A stretch of DNA of 64,000 nt from CAYSWH01 sp964434775 (lineage in GTDB: Bacteria; Patescibacteriota; JACMRA01): assembly GCA_964434775.1 (NCBI GenBank), contig CAYSWH010000002.1, positions 1 through 64,000 on the forward strand, written 5' to 3'. The stretch's first letter is position 1. Every line of letters begins with the position of its first letter. The notes beneath the pieces were generated by a model that searched no databases, was not told the DNA's origin, and saw nothing but the letters and a program-made list of their open reading frames with translations. The position numbers were made by a program, and so were the translations under genes. Shown here piece by piece: positions 37,101 through 45,729 of the stretch.

Positions 37101-37476
37101 TCCTAATTTCCAGATTGCCACTTCTAATCATTTCGAGATACAAGCAAAAAGCCTCTTGAGAATCAGGGTTCTCCAAATCCAGTGATTTTGCAATTCTGTC
37201 TTTTTCTTGTCGAAAATATTTTTTCCTAATTTCCAGCGGTGATAATTCAAAGTCGTATTGATCTAGCTCTTGTGACATTTGATTGATCCTAGCATCTACT
37301 TCCATCCCTACTAAAATTCTAATTTTTTTACCTTCCAGGTTTTTATAAAGACCAAAAAAACCACTCCAATAAAAATATCCTACCAAAATATCTAATGATT
37401 TAGAATTACTTAGAATATCTTCAATTCTAGTTTTCAAATCCACCCTCGACCGGTTGGTAATAAAATACTTATCCAT
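34132..37476 (-). CDS. SNF2-type helicase with N-terminal PLD nuclease domain
   Basis: The 1114-residue protein begins with a phospholipase D-like domain: HAKLYIF (about 132-138) followed by GSSNLTYSG (156-164), one HKD-type half-site as in dimeric PLD nucleases. The superfamily 2 helicase follows: ADVVGLGKS (Walker A, 282-290), DEAH (356-359), LLTATPYNN, ILIFSSFADT and QRLGRINR with the arginine finger. Such chains move along DNA with ATP. The start is the ATG 6 bases after a -10 box; the longer frame starts at a TTG inside the promoter. With the methyltransferase it forms a two-gene restriction-like module. Confidence 0.88.
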   Translation of the reverse strand: MDKYFITNRSRVDLKTRIEDILSNSKSLDILVGYFYWSGFFGLYKNLEGKKIRILVGMEVDARINQMSQELDQYDFELSPLEIRKKYFRQEKDRIAKSLDLENPDSQEAFCLYLEMIRSGNLEIRKTREPNHAKLYIFYNDDTTSRSHGKGQIITGSSNLTYSGISGREEINVNLKDDYVVDQSGNIFEDLWEKSTTLVNKENVVEFETEVVEKTFLGAKPSPFEFYLRTLIEIFDTSNKEIISPSQITSNSGRSFDDLRYQTDAIKEAIKKIEIHSGVIIADVVGLGKSIIASTVAHNLGLKTVVIAPPHLNKLWQEYSEDFNFRAQNSIYSSGKIAEAYYQESKNRYKKLIIIDEAHKYRNEDTDDHKYLTELCRGHKVVLLTATPYNNSPKDLKALLKLFQIEGSPTIQGLDNVFNRFTELQIDYDKLKKQLKTNPKSDKKTDFQKIAEDLKSMIEPVLIRRSRLDLQNIDVYAQELGEKINLAKVSEPKLIKYELGSWEGLYLKTLQKIAPDDQESEDKISRIKKGFKGVRYSPASYIKNWETRRKELEEIFGDFETAQIAGKNLAKLMKSLLIRRFESSLGAFRASLNNYIKTHENILKWYDKGYVPIFKKGNLESPEEYLEFEEALESSQSATSKIDESIKNELSKKGIYLIPADNFLSRAEIHYKNDLEKDLKLLKSILDDWKEENLSSDDPKLEKVYQTILNLRKENPQRKILIFSSFADTVNYVSNALHQKGLRVLNYSSAVSGESLRRIVRQNFDAGLEEVDQADDYDILVATDAISEGYNLHRAGVLINYDIPYNPTRVIQRLGRINRINRKVFDSLEIYNFFPSIVGKREGLRTEEVSILKMSMIHSILGEDVKVLRSDETEELQTFISSKIKESEQEDHFESWEVEHRNVLEKYRNTDHFSRAKEIPDKTRIRRIVENKELSLIFVRKNKQVYFQSLRGGQIQNMSLKESLEYLKSSPEQNEESLVVSDEFKNSYFGSINTLYSTSSKNILQNSFSIQKKNNNWNKAKLFVRKLRENSTNLSQEEMAYLDKLRSLIDDFRAISQKDLKEMIRLGESNKDLKELQELLPEKQIYRLHQICRDIQNEPKTVVLIQEIQSQLSN

Positions 37477-37482
37477 ATCCCG

Positions 37483-37511
37483 AATATCCAAAAACCCCGT
37501 AGTTTTGTCAA
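37483..37511 (-). promoter_or_regulatory. Promoter of the helicase-methyltransferase pair, leaderless type
   Basis: Minus-strand TTGACA (37511-37506), 17 bases, GATATT (37488-37483), six bases, ATG at 37476. The module can thus be expressed independently of the IleRS-like gene upstream. Confidence 0.7.
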
Positions 37512-37568
37512 AAAGAAGAGTAAAAACGGACTTCTCTTTTACCCGACCAGTTAAGACTTTCCCGATTT

Positions 37569-40500
37569 CTACTGCTCCACCAAAATAGTCACCAAGTCCT
37601 TAACCTGAATCTTCTTCATTTTGCTTGTACTAAGTTTCTCAATCCACTTGATTTCCACCCGAAGTTTATCCCAATCAACATTTCTTAGCACGTCTTGAAG
37701 AACATCTTCATCTTTGATATCTTCCAATTGCCATTTCATGGAAATGACTTTGTTGTTCTCAAAACCTTGACTCTTACGAAATGACTGGACAGCTCTTTCA
37801 AAGTCTCTGGTATGACCAAGTACACTAAGCTCTTTATCGATTACCAGATCAACTTTAATTTTCCCGAACGGATATTTTTTCTGCCAAAGCTGACCTTCCA
37901 AACGAGAGAGGTCTTTGTCCAGCAAATTACATTCTGATTTGAGTAGTTCCAACAAACCTTTTTCCATTTCCAAGCCGGATAAATCAGCATAAAGCGGCTG
38001 TCTTACTCTCACTTGATTTTCCTTTCTTATAGCGTGAACATCGCTAGCCAGCTCTCGCAACTTGGTCATTTTTTCCAAGAGTTCATTTTGCTTTTCCTCA
38101 AGATCAGGCAGGGTTTTTGGCTTTAGCAAGTGTATTGATTGCGGATCACCCTCCTTTCTAACAGCCGACCAAACAATTTCCGTGTTAAAAGGCTGAAGAG
38201 GAGACGTACTTACCGCAAAAAGTTTAAGGCTTTCCTCCAAACAGGCTTGTACTTCTAGGTTGTATTTTGAAGGAAGGTCTTTGCAGCGACGGATGTACCA
38301 CCCGGATAGATCATCAATATAGCGAGGTATCATTCTGGCAGCATTGTAGATGTCCCGGTCTTCCAAATATTCGTTAACTTTGGAAGAATATCTTATTGTA
38401 TTTGCCTGCCACCATTTATTAAGAGGGTGCTTGTAAACTTTGGGAGGTCTTTCGTTGAGATTATTATGTCTGAGGTTTTCCAAGAAAATAGCCGAATTTA
38501 TCAACGGCAAAGTTACTTCCCGGTAAAATTTCTCCAGATCTTCTTCTTTAAAAGTGGAGTCTTCCCCCTTGGTGACGGCGGAAGAAAAAAGTGATAGCCT
38601 TAAGGTGTCGGAACCGTATTCTTGCAAGTATTCTTCTGTTTTTCGGGCGGGGCTATGGGTGTCTTCTTCGAGTTCATCTTCCGTGTGGACAAAGTTTCCC
38701 ACTAACTTACATTTTTTTACCGGAAAAGTTTCAAAAATTCCGGCGTAGAGAATAAACAGAATTTTGTACCAGCCGTATAGCTCACTCTTAGTTTCAATGG
38801 AAATATCAAAAGGAGTTATCTCTTCAAAACGGTCTCTGTTCTCAAACGGGTAGTGTAACATGGCCCAGGAAGCCGAACCTCTCTCCACCCAATCGTCCAA
38901 GACGTCCTCCACTCTGGTATAAATGTTCTCTACCTGATCCTTCAAAAATATCTTGTCAATAATCGGCCTATGCAAATCCAAAAGTCTAATCGGTCCTTTA
39001 GCCTTTACCTCTTCCAAATCCACTGGGGTTTCAACTTCTCGAAAGAAGTAAAATTCCTTTACTTTTTTTTCACTGTCAGGGTGTAAAGTTAGGAGCCAGA
39101 TAGTCCAGTAAAGCTGCTCTTCTTCTTCAAACATCAACTGCACCACCTCATATTTCTCAAAAAGTTCGATTACTTCATCCAAGATTTTTTGAGCGTAATA
39201 AGCAAAGCGTTGAATATTTACCTCCTTCTCTTTTCTCAGGTCACTGAGAGCTCGGCTACGATACTGGGTGGCGGCTATACCCAAAGGTAGTTTGTTTTGC
39301 GAATCAGTTACAATAACAGTTTTTCCCTGTTCGTAATATTCCGGTTTCAAGTCTCTGGTATTTAAGATCTTGTATGTCGGATTAATCGTGTATTTTAAAA
39401 GTTTCTCCAAACTGTCCAGTAAAATTACTTTACTATTGTCTTCATTGCTCCAAATCGGCAGGGGTGTTCCCCAGTATCTTTTTCTGGAAAAACTCCAATC
39501 CTTGGAATTTTCAAGCACTGACCTGAACTCTTTAAGGGCATACTCGGAAGACCATTCGGTATTTTGACTTTGTGATGATAGCTTGTCTCTGATTTTATTT
39601 TCTGCAATATACCAGCTTTCTTGGGGTCTATAATAAAGCCTCTCCTTGGTTTTTTTGAGATAAGGAAGTTTTTGCTTGGTTTCCACTTCGCCAAAGAGCT
39701 GGCCGTACTTATCTAATAGTTCAATCATCAAAGAATTAATTCGACCAATTTTTTTTCCTAAAATTGGCTTTAATTTGACATCAGCTTCCAAAGAAATCTC
39801 TCCGTGGTCATTTAAACATGATATAATAGGTAAATTCCTTTCTCTAATGACGTCAAAACTATCATGGCAGTAACCGGATATATGAAAAATTCCTGTACCT
39901 TTTTCGGTCAGTTCAGTCTTGGGAGAGGAGTAAACTTTGTATAAGTTGGACCTTTGTTCATATGAAAATTCTTCTTTTTCGATTTCAAATAAAGGTCGGT
40001 ACTCCAGGCCCTCCAAATCTTTCCCTGTTGCCGTGACAATCTTTACGATGTCATAGTCCAGTTTTTGCAGAAAATCTTGGCTGTCGGTGATGTTTTTGAG
40101 TTCTTCTGCTAAATTCGGAGAATTAAAAACTGTGTCTTTAAAAAGAAGAGAGATTGTGGTAACGGCTTTTTCTTCAGCTACTACGATTATTTCTGCACTT
40201 CCCGGTAAGTAATAAAGGGAGTATTCGGCCTCCGGATCGATAATTAAAGCACTGTTCGCTGCTACTGTCCAACTCTCCGGAACCCATACTAAAATATTCA
40301 AAGGATGTTCCCCGGAAAGAATATTTTTTAGGTGACCGAGTGTATCTATATTTTGGTGGATTATTTCCAATTGATTCTCCAGATTGATAACTTCTTCACT
40401 GTTTTCTATGTCGGTTTTAAAATTTTCCCATTCTATGCCGGAGAATTCAGGTTTGCCTGACTTTAAAATTTCTCTTAAACTGGCTTTTCTTTCTTTACCT

Positions 40501-41237
40501 ACTTGATTTTTGATGAGATCGATTTTTTTCTCAATATCCATTTTATCTCTTTGTTGTTCAGAATAGCTGTTAGATACTTCTTCCAAAATTGTTTTAGTTA
40601 ACTTGTTGGCGGATTCTTTGGTAGCTGTAAATCTTACTACCGGAGAATTTACTTTACTTTCCTGTAAATCAACTTCTCTGAGCGAGTCTGTGTGCGAGAT
40701 CGGTATTCCCAGTTCCGAAGAGTACAGGCTAATTCGATAATCTTTGTAAATCAACCCTTTTTTCCACAACTGTCCGAGGCCCCACCAGACTGATTCAATA
40801 AAATTATTCTCCGTACTTTTGAATTGATTATCCAGATTTATGGTGCTGCCAAACCCCGGTGCCAATTTTCTCCACTCTGATTCAATGCTAAAGACCTTCT
40901 GCTTGCACAAGTCATTAAATTCTTCAATTCCGACTTTTTCCTCAATTTCTCTTTTGTCTCCCAGCTCCAATTCTTCCTCAACCAAAGCTTCGGCGATTAC
41001 TCCGTGGGTATTCCATCCGACGATTTGCTGCACATAAACATCTTTTTGAAGCTCAAATCTGCTAAGGGTGTCTTTAATTTGCGTAGTCAAAACCCTATCC
41101 CAGAATGACGAATATGAAAGGGAATAAGGCTTATTTAGCAGATGGATCCTTTTCTTATCTTTAAGCTCTTTTTGAGACTTTTCATAAATCTGATTTTCTG
41201 TCCACAAGTTTAATATTTCTGTGTCGTTTTTTAACAT
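37569..41237 (-). CDS. Isoleucyl-tRNA synthetase homologue lacking catalytic motifs
   Basis: The 1222-residue protein aligns by eye with class Ia IleRS along its whole length: GWNTHG (74-79) for GWDCHG, ESVWWGLGQLWKKGLIY (148-164), TEKGTGIFHISG (444-455), WSFSRKRYWGTPLPIW (581-596), LHRPIIDK (755-762) and the anticodon-domain YIDDLSGWYIRR. The HIGH motif is replaced: PFATGxPHYGH becomes PYSLSYSSFWD (37-47). The KMSKS loop is also gone (DELEEDTHSPARK, 854-866), and the Thr-rich editing peptide reads LVWVPESW. Extra segments lie near 205-310 and 615-735. The frame is intact, so this is likely a maintained pseudoenzyme; a true IleRS must be elsewhere. Confidence 0.85.
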   Translation of the reverse strand: MLKNDTEILNLWTENQIYEKSQKELKDKKRIHLLNKPYSLSYSSFWDRVLTTQIKDTLSRFELQKDVYVQQIVGWNTHGVIAEALVEEELELGDKREIEEKVGIEEFNDLCKQKVFSIESEWRKLAPGFGSTINLDNQFKSTENNFIESVWWGLGQLWKKGLIYKDYRISLYSSELGIPISHTDSLREVDLQESKVNSPVVRFTATKESANKLTKTILEEVSNSYSEQQRDKMDIEKKIDLIKNQVGKERKASLREILKSGKPEFSGIEWENFKTDIENSEEVINLENQLEIIHQNIDTLGHLKNILSGEHPLNILVWVPESWTVAANSALIIDPEAEYSLYYLPGSAEIIVVAEEKAVTTISLLFKDTVFNSPNLAEELKNITDSQDFLQKLDYDIVKIVTATGKDLEGLEYRPLFEIEKEEFSYEQRSNLYKVYSSPKTELTEKGTGIFHISGYCHDSFDVIRERNLPIISCLNDHGEISLEADVKLKPILGKKIGRINSLMIELLDKYGQLFGEVETKQKLPYLKKTKERLYYRPQESWYIAENKIRDKLSSQSQNTEWSSEYALKEFRSVLENSKDWSFSRKRYWGTPLPIWSNEDNSKVILLDSLEKLLKYTINPTYKILNTRDLKPEYYEQGKTVIVTDSQNKLPLGIAATQYRSRALSDLRKEKEVNIQRFAYYAQKILDEVIELFEKYEVVQLMFEEEEQLYWTIWLLTLHPDSEKKVKEFYFFREVETPVDLEEVKAKGPIRLLDLHRPIIDKIFLKDQVENIYTRVEDVLDDWVERGSASWAMLHYPFENRDRFEEITPFDISIETKSELYGWYKILFILYAGIFETFPVKKCKLVGNFVHTEDELEEDTHSPARKTEEYLQEYGSDTLRLSLFSSAVTKGEDSTFKEEDLEKFYREVTLPLINSAIFLENLRHNNLNERPPKVYKHPLNKWWQANTIRYSSKVNEYLEDRDIYNAARMIPRYIDDLSGWYIRRCKDLPSKYNLEVQACLEESLKLFAVSTSPLQPFNTEIVWSAVRKEGDPQSIHLLKPKTLPDLEEKQNELLEKMTKLRELASDVHAIRKENQVRVRQPLYADLSGLEMEKGLLELLKSECNLLDKDLSRLEGQLWQKKYPFGKIKVDLVIDKELSVLGHTRDFERAVQSFRKSQGFENNKVISMKWQLEDIKDEDVLQDVLRNVDWDKLRVEIKWIEKLSTSKMKKIQVKDLVTILVEQ

Positions 41238-41385
41238 ATGGCGGTGTACTCCGGGAATCTTCTTTAACGGCCAATTTTTGAGGTAAAATAAGCTGAAAAC
41301 TGAAAAATGTCAAGACTTGACAAAATCCTTTCGGATAGAGATCTTGTATAAAAGATTAGTAAGTCATTTTTACTGAGATTAATTT

Positions 41386-42861
41386 ATGCCAAAAGTATTA
41401 TCAACCCAATTCGAATCTAATTTAAAATTTACCCTAGATTATCTGGTAGAAAAAGAAACATATGAGCCTTGGAAAAATAGAATTATCGACCAAGTTCTTC
41501 AAAATGTAGAAGTCCCGGGTTTTCGAAAAGGTAAGGCTCCTGCTCACAAATTAATGGAGCATGTGAACCAAACAGTCCTAAACCAAAATATTTTAAGAGA
41601 AACAATTGAAAAATACGGTTCCGAGGCCTTGGATAAAGCTAAAGAGTTATTGGATGAGCAAAAGAGAACATATATTGCCTTTGAGATTAACCTTGATCCG
41701 GAAAAGACCAAGGAAGTAGAAGGGGCTTTTCAATTCCAAGTAGTTGCCAGATTACTTCCGGAAGTAGACTTAAATAGTTTGGATAAAATAGAAGTAAAAG
41801 AGTTTACAGAGAAAGATCTGGCGGATAGGCCTGATTTTGAAGATTTTGTGAAAACTGAGGAAAACAAACTTCTTACCCAAAATAATCTTTTTGAAGAGTC
41901 TAACGGTCAAGCAGCGGAAGGAGACCAGGTGTTAGTGGATATGCAAGGAGAACTGGATGGTAAGGAAGAGCCGAAACTAAATTACAAGGATATGAATGTG
42001 GCTCTGGGGGTGGGTCGCCTTTTGCCTGATTTTGAAAAAGGTCTTAACGGAGTCAAAAAAGAAGAAGAGAAGTCTTTTGAAGTGAATTTTCCGGATGATT
42101 ATTTTGAGCCTTCTTTGGCCGGAAAAACTCCAATTTTTAAGGTTAAGTGTAAATCAATTAAAAAACCCAAGTTTAAGAACATAGACGAGTTAATTAAAAA
42201 TCAACCCCAACTGGCTGAAAAGTTTCAGGATGCTAAAGGTTTTAGTGATTTTCTAAAACAGTTTTTTGATAGTGAGACTAATCGTCGACTTGAGGATCTA
42301 AAACAAAAGTATGTCCTCCAGGAGGTTGTTAAAGTGGTGCCGGACTTTGATCTGCAAGAAGAATCAATTGAGCAAGAAGTAAACCGAATTACCAATTTTC
42401 TTAAAGAAGAGTCTACTAAAAGAGGGGTAAGTATCGGAGAGTTCTTTTCTTCCTCCGGCATTCCCGGTAGTGATTCTCCTAAAGTCAAGAGTATGGACGA
42501 ATTGCAGATTAAGCAATTGGTAGAACAGTATGTGAGAAATGAATTTAAATTAAGCAATATACTTAGCTATATCTACGAAACCCAAGTTGAAGAAAAACCT
42601 TCTTCCGAACAAATAGAAAACACTTACAAAGAAGTGGTTAAAAACCCTAAAAATTACGGCTTTGATGAAAAGATGTCTGAAGAAGAATTGAGAAGGGCTG
42701 TGACCGACAGAATAATTAAGCAATCCGCCGCCAAATGGCTGTTTTTCAAAGTAATGGAGAAACAAAGCGTAGGCTCTGAGCAAAAAGATGAGATTGCAGA
42801 AAAAAACAAGACGACTAAGAAAAAAATCTCTACCAAGAATTCCAAAGCCAAAAAGAAATAA
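41386..42861 (+). CDS. tig: Trigger factor
   Basis: Trigger factor is the ribosome-bound chaperone at the peptide exit tunnel. The 491-residue protein has the ribosome-binding signature VPGFRKGKAP (about 43-52), an FKBP-like PPIase domain (GDQVLVDMQGELDG, then a region with FPDDYFEPSLAGK) and the helical C-terminal arm, ending in a Lys/Thr-rich tail. It is slightly longer than usual because of the tail. A TTGACA (41317) and a TATAAA (41347) lie upstream, but their 24-base spacing is too long to call one promoter. A PH-domain gene follows after 35 bases. Confidence 0.93.
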   Translation: MPKVLSTQFESNLKFTLDYLVEKETYEPWKNRIIDQVLQNVEVPGFRKGKAPAHKLMEHVNQTVLNQNILRETIEKYGSEALDKAKELLDEQKRTYIAFEINLDPEKTKEVEGAFQFQVVARLLPEVDLNSLDKIEVKEFTEKDLADRPDFEDFVKTEENKLLTQNNLFEESNGQAAEGDQVLVDMQGELDGKEEPKLNYKDMNVALGVGRLLPDFEKGLNGVKKEEEKSFEVNFPDDYFEPSLAGKTPIFKVKCKSIKKPKFKNIDELIKNQPQLAEKFQDAKGFSDFLKQFFDSETNRRLEDLKQKYVLQEVVKVVPDFDLQEESIEQEVNRITNFLKEESTKRGVSIGEFFSSSGIPGSDSPKVKSMDELQIKQLVEQYVRNEFKLSNILSYIYETQVEEKPSSEQIENTYKEVVKNPKNYGFDEKMSEEELRRAVTDRIIKQSAAKWLFFKVMEKQSVGSEQKDEIAEKNKTTKKKISTKNSKAKKK

Positions 42862-42896
42862 ATTCAACAGAATAGTATTGTGGGCTTTTTTGAGAT

Positions 42897-43367
42897 ATGA
42901 CCAGAGATTCAAAAGAAGAGAAATCGGTTTGGGTAGGAAGGCCTTCGCAGATGGTCAATTTTAACATTTTCTTCTTTTCCTCGTCTCTTTTCTTATTTTT
43001 ACTAGTTTTCGGAGGAGTTAATCTACTACTCGTTATTCCCTTAATATATGCTTTTTGGAAGTATATGGAAATTAGGTCCTATATTTATGAATTAACTACC
43101 CAGAGATTGATAATTAAGAGCGGCATCTTCGTAAGGAAGACAGTTGAAGTAGAGATGTATAGAGTTAGAGACTATGTTATAGTGCAAAGCCTATTTCAAA
43201 GACTTTTCGGAGTTTCGGACGTAACTGTTAAAACCAGTGATCAGGATAATCATGAAGTTATTCTTAAATCCATTCCCGATGGTGAGAAGGTTAAGGATAT
43301 GGTTAGAGATCAGGTGGAAAATACCGGAGAAATTTCCAAAACCATCAGAGAGATAGAAGTTCAATGA
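42897..43367 (+). CDS. Bacterial PH domain (YdbS/YvbH-like) membrane protein
   Basis: The 156-residue protein has two adjacent hydrophobic helices (about residues 21-53) and then a bacterial PH domain: YELTTQRLIIKSGIFVRKTVEVEMYRV in two parts and LFQRLFGVSDVTVKTSDQ. This arrangement is typical for DUF304-type proteins anchored in the cytoplasmic membrane. The role is not known. The stop TGA is followed 10 bases later by the converging nucleotidyltransferase gene. Confidence 0.85.
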   Translation: MTRDSKEEKSVWVGRPSQMVNFNIFFFSSSLFLFLLVFGGVNLLLVIPLIYAFWKYMEIRSYIYELTTQRLIIKSGIFVRKTVEVEMYRVRDYVIVQSLFQRLFGVSDVTVKTSDQDNHEVILKSIPDGEKVKDMVRDQVENTGEISKTIREIEVQ

Positions 43368-43376
43368 TTTGTGTTA

Positions 43377-44120
43377 TTAACCGAGTAATTTATTAACTCT
43401 TTCCAAATCCTCTAAATTACTTATCGGATACCAATATCCCTTGGAGACAATTAGTTCGGCAGGATTATCTTGGATATAAGGGTTGATTAAGTCGTCAGTC
43501 AAATATTCCTCTCTGCTTGCTTTCTTGTTGGGATTTTGTAAAAAATTGATTACTTTGTTCGGGAAGTAGTAAAGGCCGATGTTAACTTTGTCGGATATAA
43601 ATTCAGCAGGTTTTTCCACTACTTCTTTTAGAATCCCCTGATTGTCGTATTTGAAGACTCCGAAGTTCGGGAGTTTGGATTTATCTTTAATGGTCTTGGC
43701 GGCAAAGTAAGCTTTGAGAGGATCTTGAGCAATCCTATTTTTGAATTCCAGATAAATTAAATCTTCATTTAAGTCATCGGAGTTGATAACCAAGTAGTTT
43801 TTGGTAAGGTTCTTATTGTCGCTCATTACTCCGGTCCGAAAAGCATCTAAGGTCCCTCCGGTAGGGCTTTTTTGCCAAGCGTAATTTACCGGAACTCCTT
43901 TGTAACTTTCTCCTATATGATTTTCTATCTTTTTTCCTAGGTAATTAACCACCAACACAACTTTTTCCACTTGATCCACTATTTTATCTAAATTGTGTTC
44001 TAAGAGTGTTTTTTTATTTACCTCAGCCAAAGGTTTAGGGGTAATTTCGGTCAAAGGTCTCATCCTTGTTCCCTTCCCGGCGGCAAAAACTATTCCGATT
44101 ACATTGTTTTTTGAATTCAT
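43377..44120 (-). CDS. Sugar-1-phosphate nucleotidyltransferase family protein
   Basis: The 247-residue protein has the nucleotide-binding signature VFAAGKGTRMRPLTEITPKPL, here shown by its parts GKGTRMRPLT and PKPLAEVNKK, then NSDDL for the metal-binding Asp. Such enzymes make NDP-sugars from sugar-1-phosphates and NTP; the sugar is unknown. A TTG would extend it by five residues, but the ATG at 44120 is the usual start. It follows pdxT within 4 bases and is the last gene of the pdxS-pdxT run; the link to PLP synthesis is probably only co-transcription. Confidence 0.87.
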   Translation of the reverse strand: MNSKNNVIGIVFAAGKGTRMRPLTEITPKPLAEVNKKTLLEHNLDKIVDQVEKVVLVVNYLGKKIENHIGESYKGVPVNYAWQKSPTGGTLDAFRTGVMSDNKNLTKNYLVINSDDLNEDLIYLEFKNRIAQDPLKAYFAAKTIKDKSKLPNFGVFKYDNQGILKEVVEKPAEFISDKVNIGLYYFPNKVINFLQNPNKKASREEYLTDDLINPYIQDNPAELIVSKGYWYPISNLEDLERVNKLLG

Positions 44121-44124
44121 AGAG

Positions 44125-44697
44125 TTATAGATCAAGAAAATATTGATGGATAAACGGGTCTTCCAGGTATTCTGGATGAAATGCTGCGGCCAGAATGTTT
44201 TGATATTGAAAAAGAATCGGTAAATTTGAGTCCGTAGATAAAACTTGAACGTCTTTTCCTACTGTATCGACTTTGGGTGCTCGAATAAATGTTGCTTGAA
44301 ATTTTTTGTTGCCTGGTAAAAAGACAATTTCCTTTTCAAAAGAATTAATTTGTGAGCCGTAAGCGTTTCGGGATGTTTCAATATCAATCAAGGAGAGATT
44401 ATTAATTTGTATTTTGGAATTAACCTTATTGGAAATGATTATCAAACCGGCACAAGTACCGAAAACATAAAGATCTTTCTTGCTCTTGGTTCTATGAATT
44501 ATTTCCTTATCCAGGCCGGTAATAGTTAGAAGTTTACTCATTACCGTACTTTCACCTCCGGGTATAACCAAATGAGTAATTCTTTGTAGATCCTGAATAG
44601 TTTTTACTCTGCTTGCATCATAACCAATTCTGCCGAAAGCCTCTTGGTGTTCTTCTACATCTCCTTGAAAAGAAAGGATACCAGGTATTTTGCTCAT
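44125..44697 (-). CDS. pdxT: PLP synthase glutaminase subunit PdxT
   Basis: PdxT frees ammonia from glutamine for PdxS. The 190-residue protein has the class I amidotransferase triad: PGGEST near residue 47, nucleophile Cys in FGTCAGLII near 80, and AFHPEYLED near 172 with His and Glu. It begins 1 base after the pdxS stop, as expected for a stoichiometric complex (12 PdxS and 12 PdxT). Confidence 0.93.
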   Translation of the reverse strand: MSKIPGILSFQGDVEEHQEAFGRIGYDASRVKTIQDLQRITHLVIPGGESTVMSKLLTITGLDKEIIHRTKSKKDLYVFGTCAGLIIISNKVNSKIQINNLSLIDIETSRNAYGSQINSFEKEIVFLPGNKKFQATFIRAPKVDTVGKDVQVLSTDSNLPILFQYQNILAAAFHPEYLEDPFIHQYFLDL

Positions 44698-44698
44698 T

Positions 44699-45568
44699 TT
44701 ATTGATCTCTTATGGCCATTTTTACATTCAAGCTGTCTATCTCCAAACCTTTCATCGGCTCTCCGAGGTTTTCGGAAATTTCCGCCAATTTCTTTGGATC
44801 TTCCCAAAATGTTACTGCCTGAACAATTGCTTTGGCCGTTTTTTCAGGATTGGCCGACTCAAAAATTCCCGATCCTACAAATACTCCGTCACTACCCAGA
44901 TGCATCATCAAAGCTGCGTCAGCAGGGGTAGCTATTCCTCCGGCTGCAAAATTAACTACCGGAAGCCTTTTATGAGCTTTGACCATTTCCAAAAGTTCTA
45001 CGGAAACCCCGATTTCTTTTGCATAAAAAACCATCTCTTCCTTACTCATCAATCCGACTTTCTTAATTTGAGCTTGAATTTCCCTTTGGTGCTTAACCGC
45101 TTCTACCACGTTTCCCGTACCTGCTTCACCTTTGGTTCTTATCATGCTTGCTCCTTCAGAGACTCTTCTGAGGGCTTCTCCCAAATTGCGACAGCCGCAG
45201 ACAAAAGGAATTTTGAACTTACTTTTATCAATATGATATTTATCATCGGCCGGTGTCAAAACTTCTGATTCGTCGATAAAATCAATTTCCAAGGCCTCCA
45301 AGATTTGTGCTTCCACAAAATGTCCTATTCTGACTTTAGCCATTACGGGAATTGATACTGAAGCCTTAATTTCCTTTATTAATTTGGGATCACTCATTCT
45401 GGCTACCCCTCCTTCCGCTCTTATTTTTGAAGGTATGCGTTCTAGAGCCATAACCGCGGATGCTCCCGCCCCCTCAGCAATTATAGCCTGTTCAGGAGTA
45501 GACACATCCATAATAAGTCCGTTTTTTAACATCTGAGCCAGCTTAGTTCCTTCGCTATTAAAATTCAT
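44699..45568 (-). CDS. pdxS: PLP synthase lyase subunit PdxS
   Basis: PdxS builds pyridoxal 5'-phosphate from ribose 5-phosphate, glyceraldehyde 3-phosphate and ammonia. The 289-residue TIM barrel has [15 protein letters not shown] in two parts with Asp, [33 protein letters not shown] with the active-site Lys, [14 protein letters not shown], and [13 protein letters not shown]. The ATG at 45568 is preceded by TTGACT (45620-45615) and a poor -10. The complete pair implies the cell can make its own PLP, for example for threonine aldolase. Confidence 0.96.
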   Translation of the reverse strand: MNFNSEGTKLAQMLKNGLIMDVSTPEQAIIAEGAGASAVMALERIPSKIRAEGGVARMSDPKLIKEIKASVSIPVMAKVRIGHFVEAQILEALEIDFIDESEVLTPADDKYHIDKSKFKIPFVCGCRNLGEALRRVSEGASMIRTKGEAGTGNVVEAVKHQREIQAQIKKVGLMSKEEMVFYAKEIGVSVELLEMVKAHKRLPVVNFAAGGIATPADAALMMHLGSDGVFVGSGIFESANPEKTAKAIVQAVTFWEDPKKLAEISENLGEPMKGLEIDSLNVKMAIRDQ

Positions 45569-45729
45569 AAACAATCAACCTTTATGGTTAATTACTAAAT
45601 CAAAAAATAAATTCAGTCAATTCATGTTATTTATAATATTTAAATCGAGATTTTAGAATTCAAAGCATAAAATACTGATTATGTTTTCGGAAAGCCGTTG
45701 ATTCACAAAGTTTTTCTCACTCGAATTTA

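Noticed and set aside
42550..42912. A 120-codon minus-strand frame opposite trigger factor
   Set aside because: It mirrors the well-supported tig gene and its translation has the Phe/Leu-rich look of an antisense shadow.
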